From positions 2,356,001 to 2,420,000 of the forward strand of contig JBAIAC010000054.1 in the NCBI GenBank assembly GCA_037349315.1: a stretch of 64,000 nucleotides of DNA. Reading direction: 5' to 3'. Of the stretch, positions 56,881 to 64,000 are shown piece after piece (positions within the stretch are counted from its first letter, which is position 1; each line of letters begins with the position of its first letter). Below the pieces are notes generated by a model. It was not told where the DNA came from. It saw only the letters and a program-made list of their open reading frames with translations, and did no database searches. This DNA is from Chelydra serpentina (Eukaryota > Chordata > Testudines > Chelydridae). The translations under genes were made by a program, and so were the position numbers.

Positions 56881-57424
56881 TCCTTTGATAGGAAGTTTTA
56901 AAAAAACACTTCAGTAGAAGCCACAGATACTTGCAGAAACTCCATGAATCTAGACAACCAATCAGTCTGTGTATCAACTTTGCCATTCCCTTTTCCAAAC
57001 AGTTGGCAGCCACTGAAAATACAAAGGCACTTTCTTTGCTCGGTATCCCGAACGTTTGTAATCAGTAATGCTGCCTGGCCAGGTAGAATAACTGCACTCG
57101 GGTGGTATGGGATGCCGTGCTGAAGGCAGAGTGCTGTCTCTCAACAGTCAAGAAGGCCCATGCTGCAGGTGACTGACTACCCTTCGCCTGTGTAATTATA
57201 CTTAACGTGACTTTGAAATGTTTTAACCAATAATTGGGACTGCTCAACGAGGCTTTTTTTGGTGGTTCCTTGTGTGAATAAAATACTAAAAGTAAAACAA
57301 TCTCTTGCTGTGATTCTGGATTAGCAAGTAAATAATCACATTTTATATAGCTAGCCAAATTCTGCTCTCATTGATATGGGTGTAAATCCAGAGTGACCCA
57401 GTTACCCAGTGGAGGGTATCTACA

Positions 57425-59150
57425 GGTATGTTAGCAACAAGGAAAAAGGCCAGGGAAAGTGTGGGACCCGTAATGAATGGGAGAGGCAACCTAGTGACAG
57501 ATAATGTAGGAAAAGCTGAAGTACTCAATGCTTTTTTTGCCAGTCAGCTCCCACACTGCTGTCCTGGGCAATGCAGTATGGGAAGGAGATGAGCAGCCCT
57601 CAGTAGTTAAAGAACAGGTTAAGGACTATTTAGAAAAGCTGGACATGCACGAGTCCATGGGGCCAGATGCAATGCATCCAAGGCTGCTGAGGGAATTGGC
57701 TGATGTGATTGCAGAGCCATTGGCCATTATCTTTGAAAACTCATGGTGATGGGGGGAGGTCCCAGACTATTGGAAAAAGGCAAATAAAGTGCCCATCTTT
57801 TAAAAAAAGGGGAAGGAGGAAAACCCGGGGAACTACAAGCCGGTCAGCCTTACCTCAGTCCCTGGAAAAATCATGGAGCAGCTCCTCAAGGAATCCACCT
57901 TCCTTTCCTCCAAGTGCTTCAAAATGATCAGGAACAGTCAACATGGATTCACCAAGGGCACGTCATGCCTGACCAACTTGATTGCCTTCTATGATGAGAT
58001 AACTGGCTCTGTAGATATGTGGAAAGCAGTGGATGTGATATATCTTGACTTTAGCAAAGCTTTTGCTACGGTCTCCCACAGTATTCTTGCCAGCAAGTTA
58101 AAGTATGGATTGGATGAATGGACTAGAAGGTGGATAGAAAGCTGGCTAGATTGTCATGCTCAACGGGTAGTAATCAACGGCTCAATGTCTAGTTGGCAGC
58201 AGGTGTCAAGTGGAGTACCCCAAGGGTTGCTCCTGGAGCCAGTTTTGTTCAACATCTTTATTAATGATCTGGATGATGGGATGGATTGCACCCTCAGCAA
58301 GTTTGCAGCTGACACTAAGCTGGGGGAAGAGGGTAGGGAAAAGGTCCAGAGTGACCTAGACAAATTGGAGGATTGGGCCAAAAGAAATGTGATAAGGTTC
58401 AACAAGGACAAGTGCAGAGTCCTGCACTTAGGAAGGAAGAATCCCATGCACCGCTACAGTCTGGGGACCGACTGGGTAAGCAGCAGTTCTGCAGAAAAGG
58501 ACCTGGGGGATTACAGTGGATGAGAAGCTGGATATGAGTCAGCAGTGTGCCCTTGTTGCCAAGATGGCTAGCAGCATATTGGGCTGCATTAGTAGGAGCA
58601 TTGCCAGCAGATGGAGGGAAGTGATTATTTCCCTCTATTCGGCACTGGTGAGGCCACGTCTGGAGTATTGTGTCCAGTTTTGGGCCCCCCACTACAGAAG
58701 GGTTGTGGACAAATTAGAGAGAATCCAGTGGAGGACAATGAAAATGATCAGGGGGCTGGGGCACATGACTTATGAGTAGAGGCTGAGGGAACTGGGATTA
58801 TTTAGTCTACAGAAGAGAAGAGTGAGGGGGATTTGATAGCAGCCTTCAACTACCTGAAGCGGGGTTCCAAAGAGGCAGATGACAGAACAAGGAGCAATGA
58901 TCTCAAATTGCAGTGGGGGAGGTCTGGGTTGGATATTAGGAAACACGATTTCACTAGGAGGGTTGTGAAGCACTGGAATGGGTTACGTAGGAAGGTGGTG
59001 GAATCTCCTTCCTTAGAGGTTTTTAAGGTCCGGCTTGACAAAGCCCTGGCTGGGATGATTTAGTTGGGGTTGGTCCTGCTTTGAGCAGGGGGTTGGACTA
59101 GATGACCTCCTGAGGTCTTTTCCAACCCTAACTTTCTATGATTCTATGAC
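57425..59150 (+). mobile_element. CR1 LINE, 5'-truncated, plus strand
   Basis: ORF2 pieces run in order: 57528-57749 ([20 protein letters not shown]), 57873-58523 (216 residues with [40 protein letters not shown] and the AADTKLGEE remnant of the catalytic box, plus [14 protein letters not shown]), 58516-58779 and 58833-59063. Frameshifts near 57760, 58510 and 58780 break it. In the active site region FAADTK replaces the expected FADD-type text, a lesion. The 3' end carries the tail TTCTATGATTCTATGA at about 59136-59150. Confidence 0.93.
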
Positions 59151-60558
59151 TTCAGGTACTCTAGATTTACACTTTTGTGCTGCAAGCAGGATTTAGGCCA
59201 GCACCCTTTGCTTTGGGAAAGTGCTCTTTCTTTTAAATCAGGGTTTTGAAAATTTTCCTGAGTGCTGCTGGTTAGAGATGCTGAGCCACCAATCCCAAAG
59301 TGGAAACATTATGGCAGCCCATGTCCGAATGCTTCTTCCCCACTAATAAAAGTGCAGCAATGTTTTAGGATTTGTCTGGGCTTTCTCTGTGCTCTAGCTG
59401 TGACACTGAGAGCCCTGGCGCTAAATCTCTGGTCAATGTGGTGGTGGTACATAAGTGCCACAGTACCTTCAATCCTAGGGACATAAACTTTTCTAAAACT
59501 ACTGCATGGAACCCCAAAGGCTGATTTCTGTTAACGTGCTCTCAGGAGCTGCTTACTCTCTGTACAGTATCGGGAGCTGGAGTAATTTATCCTGAGTTCT
59601 CTATCCGATAAATATGACCAGTTTTACATGGCAAGGACTCTCAGCCAGTCAGCGTGTTCTCCATTCCAAACCATTTTATAATAAAATTCTTTCAAGAATA
59701 GCTATATTTTTTGCTGTGTATAATTCAGAACTTCCCCTGCATGCGAACAGATGCATTTGTAAGGCTGGAAAACTGACCTGGTCAGTACTGCTCACTGATG
59801 TGGCTCTTGCTGTGGGATTATCATGTTTGGCACATTTCCACTAACCCGTTTGGTTAAAAGTGGACTCTTGGTGTATCGTCCTTTCCACGGCTGGCTTGGT
59901 GAAATAAACAGAGGTGCCACAGTGCAGATGACCGTTGGCAGATGGTGACGCATCGTGCCGGTAATTTGCATGCAGTAGGTGCATGAATTTCTGCAAGGTC
60001 ATTTGAGCTGAAAGCTGACCGTGAGATTGCCTGGCTATTGAAATTGGCCCGACTAACACTGTTCATTGAGAGATGCTCCCGCGTATTGAAATTAATGCAG
60101 GAGTTGTGTTGCTATTAATGTATCTCTGCAGTTGTACAGCACGGAGTCGACTTCTTTTCACCTTTCTACTTCCACAGTATAGATGCGGTGGGTGCATAGG
60201 TGTCATTTGTCTCTAAAGAGTCAATCAGCAGATCAGCTGCAAGGAGTAGCAGTGTTTGGTCAAGTCTCTTAAATGGCCACATCCCAGTGGATTTCTCCCC
60301 CACCCCCTCCCGAGTGGTGGGTAAAAGCTACGGGATCAAGAAAACAAAGTGTCCCTTTTGAAGTGCACGTGGGCCCAAACAGCACTGAGTAACCAAGTTT
60401 TGTCTGTCTGTATTGATGTACTAGATGTGACTGGGGACAAAACAAATGAGCCCTGCTCATGACCGTGATCCAGCTATTGCTCCGAAGTGCAGTTACCAAA
60501 GAAAACACAAGGTGGCACACAACAGACATATTCTGCTTATGTAGTTTATCCCCTAGAC

Positions 60559-61011
60559 TAGGGGCTCTCAACCTTCTTTCTGAGGCCCCTCCCAACATGC
60601 TATAAAAACTCCTCGGCCCACCTGTGCCACAGCAATTGTCTTTCTGAGTATAAAAGCCAGGAAAAGCATTAGGGGGTAGCAAGCAGGGCAATTGCCCAGG
60701 GCCCCATGCCACAGGGGATCCCGCGACGCTAAGTTGCGTAGGCTTTGGCTTCAGCCCCGGGTGGCAGGGCTCAGGGCCCTGGGTTAAGAACATAAGAATG
60801 GCCATACTGAGTCAGACCAAAGGTCCATCCAGCCCAGTATCCTGTCTACTGACAGTGGCCAATGCCCCATGTGGGCCAAGACCCCATGTGGTGGGTCTTC
60901 AGCTTTCTGCACTGGGCCCCAGCAAGTCTAATGCTGACCCTGCTTGGTGGACCCCCTGAAACCTGCTTGTGGCCCCCCGGGGGACCCTGGACCCCTTGTT
61001 GAGAACCACTG
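60559..61011. mobile_element. hAT-like non-autonomous element with a CR1 fragment inside
   Basis: An exact 8-bp duplication CCCTAGAC flanks it (60551-60558 and 61012-61019). The left end TAGGGGCTCTCAACC and right end GTTGAGAACCACTG are inverted repeats of the CTCAACC type, as at 32742-33117. Inside lies a fragment of the old CR1-like 3' region (60788-60870, GGCCATACTGAGTCAGACC). Confidence 0.82.
60788..60870 (-). repeat. CR1-like LINE 3' fragment nested in hAT
   Basis: It matches the blocks at 3113-3236 and 62490-62600 in the same orientation. The fragment is about 80 bp and is found inside the hAT-like element at 60559-61011. Confidence 0.75.
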
Positions 61012-61739
61012 CCCTAGACAACGAATGGCTTTGACTTAACTGATAAATATGTATTTGCATGTCTTCCTCTGTCCTGTTCTTAGTCTCTTTTGTCTGTTGT
61101 TATACCTACTCCCCACCACTCCACCTCTTGATTGCTTCCTGACTTTACACTTCCCAGTACTATCAGGGTTGGTTTTGGCCACGTTTTCTGTTCCTAAATT
61201 ACCCTTGAAAAGACGACTATTCTGAATCTGTTCATTTTGAATTACTCAGTTTATCTGCACATATTTCAGCCTATGGGGTGCTTGTGGACTATTTTCTGAG
61301 AGACATTGAGAATTTGCTGTTTGCGTTGTGATTAGCCAGCTAAGAAACACGGAATGTCTGCTCCCTCATTGGGTGACTCAAACATCAAGAACTTTCAAGA
61401 TGGCGATCAGAAACACATTCAGAAGAAATTTCACATCCCATTTCTCTTTCCGTGAAGAGTTTGCTCATATGAGCATTTGCAGAAAGCAAAGCGGGGTTGC
61501 AAACACCATCCCATCAAATCTGAGGTTGGCATTAAAGTAATGTTTGACTACTTTTATGCTGCATTCACCCAGCTGTTCTCACAGGGGACAGTATTTAATT
61601 TTAAAGGATGGGAAAATCCAAATAGCTTGAATTAGGCCTGTATAGAGTTAGCTTATTTGGTGACATACAAATACTCCATCTATGGAATTCTTAGGGTGAT
61701 TTTTGTGGTAACCCCCTTCTCTTCTGAACACAAAATTAT

Positions 61740-62460
61740 GGGGACTGTAATAATAATTATATTGCACTTTTCATCAGTAGGTGGAGACCAGGAGATTCAT
61801 AATTTTGGGGCACAGACTGAATTAACCTCCAGAATTAACACCCTCAAAAATGACTAAGCCACCCGTCTTGATGACATTCTCAATGAGCAATTCAAACACT
61901 ACATACCAGCGACAAAGATCTGGTTACTGAAGTTATTTAACGTGTGCTCAGCCACAAAGTACCCAATATCTGGCAACAAGCATGTATCATGGCACTCTGG
62001 AAGCTGGGGAAGGACTCGATGAAGCCAAAGAAATTCAGGCCTATATTACTACTGTCACCTCTACAAACTGTGTAAGCATCTTATCTTAAACCTCCTATCA
62101 CCACTCCTTGAAAAGCACCTAATCCCAGAGCAAGATGGATTCTGCCTTGGCAAGTCAGGCACCAGTCAAGTGCTGCTGAACATCATTCAGTACATCAAAG
62201 ATAAATTTGAAAAGGGTATGGTAACAGGTACAGTGTTTTGTCAATCTATTAGCTGCATGACGCAATGAATCACTAAAATATTCAACATGATAAAAGATCA
62301 CCACCCCCTACAGCTGATACAATCACTATTGGGGAACAGATGTGTTTACATCCAGCTATGCGGGAGGTGGAGCTGATGGTAGCAACAGAGAAATGGCTTA
62401 CTGCAAGGGAGTGCACTCTCACCAATACTATTCAGTATCTACACAAATGATCAACTGATG
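61740..62460 (+). mobile_element. Decayed non-LTR retrotransposon RT fragment
   Basis: Translated in shifting frames on +, the text shows ATKYPISGNKHV (about 61950), PLLEKHLIPEQDGFCLGKSG (about 62100-62160, the usual finger/palm spacer with QDGF), then a broken VFVDL-like A box, and GLPQGSxLTPILFxIYTNDQ-like text (about 62390-62455, LTNTIQYLHK in the open frame). This order (QxGF...PQG) is that of a LINE reverse transcriptase, but the text is not CR1. It is heavily decayed and the clade (Jockey- or Rex-like) is unsure. The CR1 fragment at 62490 cuts it off. Confidence 0.55.
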
Positions 62461-62489
62461 GATTTCAGCACGAGAGGTTTTCTCTATGC

Positions 62490-64000
62490 TAACATAAGAA
62501 CGGCCATACTGGGTCAGGCCAAAGGTCCATCTACTCCAGTATCCTGTCTTCCGACAGTGGCCAATGCCAGGTGCCCCAGAGAGAATGAACAGAACAGGAA
62601 ATCATCAAGTGATCCATCCCTGTCGCCCATTCCCAGCTTCTGGCAAACAGAGGCTAGGGACACCATCCCTGCCCCTCCTGGCTAATAGACATTGATGGAC
62701 CTGTCCTCAATGAATTTTAGTTCTTTTTTGACCCCTGCTATAGTCTTGGCCTTCACAGCATCCTCTGGCAAAGAGTTCCACAGATTGACTGCGTTGTATA
62801 AAAAACTTCCTTTTGTTTGTTTTCAACCTGCTGCCTATTAATTTCATTTGGTGACCCCTAGCTCTTGTGTTATGAGGAGTAAATAACACTTCCTTATTTC
62901 CTTTCTCCACACCAGTCATGATTTTATAGACCCCTATCATTTCCCCCGTGCGCGCCCCCCCCCCTTAGTTGTCTCTCTTCAAGCTGAAAAATCCCAATCT
63001 TACTAATCTCTCCTTATACAGAAGTGGTTCCATCCCCCTAATTTTTTTTGCCCTTTTCTGTGGCTTTTCCAATTCCAATATATCTTTTTTTGAGATGGGG
63101 CGACCACATCTGCATGCAGTATTCAAGAAGTGGGCGTACCATGGATTTATATAGAGGCAATATATTTTCTGTATTATCTATCCCTTCCTTAATAATTCCC
63201 AACATTCTGTTCGCTTGACTGCTGCTGCACATTGAGTGGATGTTTTCAGAGAACTATCCACAATGACTCCATGATCTTTCTTGAGTGGTAACAGCTAATT
63301 TTAGACACCATCATTTTGTACATATAGTTGGGATTAGGTTTTCCAATGTGCATTACTTTGCATTTATCAACAGTGAATTTCATCTGCCATTTTGTTGCCC
63401 AGTCACCCAGTTTTGAGAGATCACTTTGTAGCTCTTCGCAGTCTGCTTTGGACTTAACCATCTTGAGTAGTTTTGTATCATCTGAAAATTTTGCCACCTC
63501 CCTGTTTACCCCATTTTTTCAAATCGTTTATGAATATGTTGAATAGTACAGACCCTTTGGGGACACTACTATTTACCTCTCTCCATTCTGAAAATTGACC
63601 ATTTATTCCTACCCTGTGTTTCATCATAGAATCTCAGGGTTGGAAGGGACCTCAGGAGGTCATCTAGTCCAACCCCCTGCTCAAAGTTTCCTATCTTTTA
63701 ACCAGTTACCGATCCATGAGAGGACCTTCCCTCTTATCCCATGACAGCTTATTTTGCTTAAAAGCGTTTGGTGAGGGACCTCGTCAAAGGCTTCTGAAAA
63801 TATAAATACACTATATCCACTGGATCCCCCTTGTCCATGTGCTTGTTGACCCCCCCTCAAAGGATTCTAGTAGATTGGTGAGGCATGATTTCCCTTTACA
63901 AAAACCATGTTGACTCTTCCCCAACAAATTATGTTTATCTGTGTGTCTGACAATTTTGTTCTTTACTATAGTTTCAGCCAGTTTGCCCGGTACTGAAGTC
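62490..64000 (-). mobile_element. Older CR1-type LINE, runs off the right edge
   Basis: The 3' region starts near 62490 (AACATAAGAACGGCCATACT on +). Minus-strand ORF2 pieces follow: 62707-62940 (MIGVYKIMTGVEKGNKEVLF), 63038-63232 (LPLYKSMVRPLLEYCMQMWS) and 63246-63497 (MAKFSDDTKLLKMVKSKADC, with the FSDDTK catalytic text). Protein text differs from the younger CR1s. A 63-bp CR1 tail (63625-63687) is inserted in it. It is older than that fragment and is dead. Confidence 0.85.
63625..63687 (-). repeat. Very short CR1 3' tail inserted in the older CR1
   Basis: Only the last 60 or so bases of a CR1 are present (ATCATAGAATCTCAGGGTTG to CCCCCTGCTCAAAG). GTTTC appears just before (63618-63622) and just after (63687-63691), a probable target duplication. 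Confidence 0.8.

Larger units (their letters stand above)
52013..64000. other. RABL6: RABL6 intron, at least 11,988 bp, open at the right
   Basis: A phase-2 intron, its end outside the window. It contains the CR1/RTE complex (53436-56880), a plus-strand CR1 (57425-59150), a hAT-like element (60559-61011), a LINE fossil (about 61740-62460) and an older minus-strand CR1 (62490 on). I see no exon in 52013-53435, 56881-57424, 59151-60558 or 61012-61739. That the gene continues to the right is inferred from the open splice phase at 52012. Confidence 0.8.

Noticed and set aside
60269..60805. 178-residue minus-strand open frame
   Set aside because: It overlaps the hAT-like element edge and has a random-looking composition with no domain.
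1..64000. CRISPR array, operon, origin or other bacterial features
   Set aside because: Spliceosomal introns, CR1 and SINEs show vertebrate nuclear DNA, and the repeats present are transposons or microsatellites.

Overview
The window is vertebrate nuclear DNA, almost certainly from a turtle (probably a cryptodire). The lineage call rests on repeat content: CR1 LINEs in several age classes, five copies of a tRNA-derived SINE whose 3' end matches the CR1 tail (the layout of the tortoise Pol III/SINE, or Cry-SINE), two long PIF/Harbinger elements, many short 3-bp-TSD and 8-bp-TSD DNA transposons, and an 816-bp solo LTR. There are no operons, CRISPR arrays, stable RNA genes or bacterial signals.

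The only host gene I can support is RABL6 (RAB-like 6; PARF/RBEL1), on the + strand. Seven consecutive internal exons lie at 12634-12768, 30007-30054, 39117-39169, 41219-41310, 43220-43360, 44606-44711 and 51909-52012. All splice sites are GT/AG, phases join without error, and the exons encode the GTPase-like core (about residues 44-270 of the human protein). The first coding exon and the long C-terminal part lie outside the window, so nearly everything else is RABL6 intron.

Layout: 1-12633 is upstream intron with a hAT-like MITE, a minus-strand CR1 (4422-7540) carrying a Tigger (4609-5445) and a Harbinger MITE (6536-6819), and a long Harbinger (7944-11849). 12769-30006 is a 17-kb intron holding a solo LTR, a plus-strand CR1 split by a hAT, a second Harbinger (20605-24676) containing a SINE, three MITEs and another CR1 split by a hAT. 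30055-39116 holds several small DNA transposons, including a fold-back element with about 85-bp arms (37294-37472). 39170-52012 contains the remaining exons with four SINEs, a short hairpin and a probable second LTR. 52013-64000 is intron with a CR1 split by a 2.6-kb RTE-clade LINE that keeps long ORFs (53644-56263), a plus-strand CR1, a hAT-like element, a LINE fossil and an older CR1 running off the end.

The best candidates for something new are the RTE insertion (unlike the surrounding CR1s and a possible horizontal-transfer case), the fold-back element, a pair of oppositely oriented MITEs that each keep two internal hairpins with matched arm changes, and a 68-nt hairpin at 45532-45599. 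Boundaries of nested elements were set from target-site duplications and terminal inverted repeats read by eye. Family names come from recognition of motifs, not database searches.
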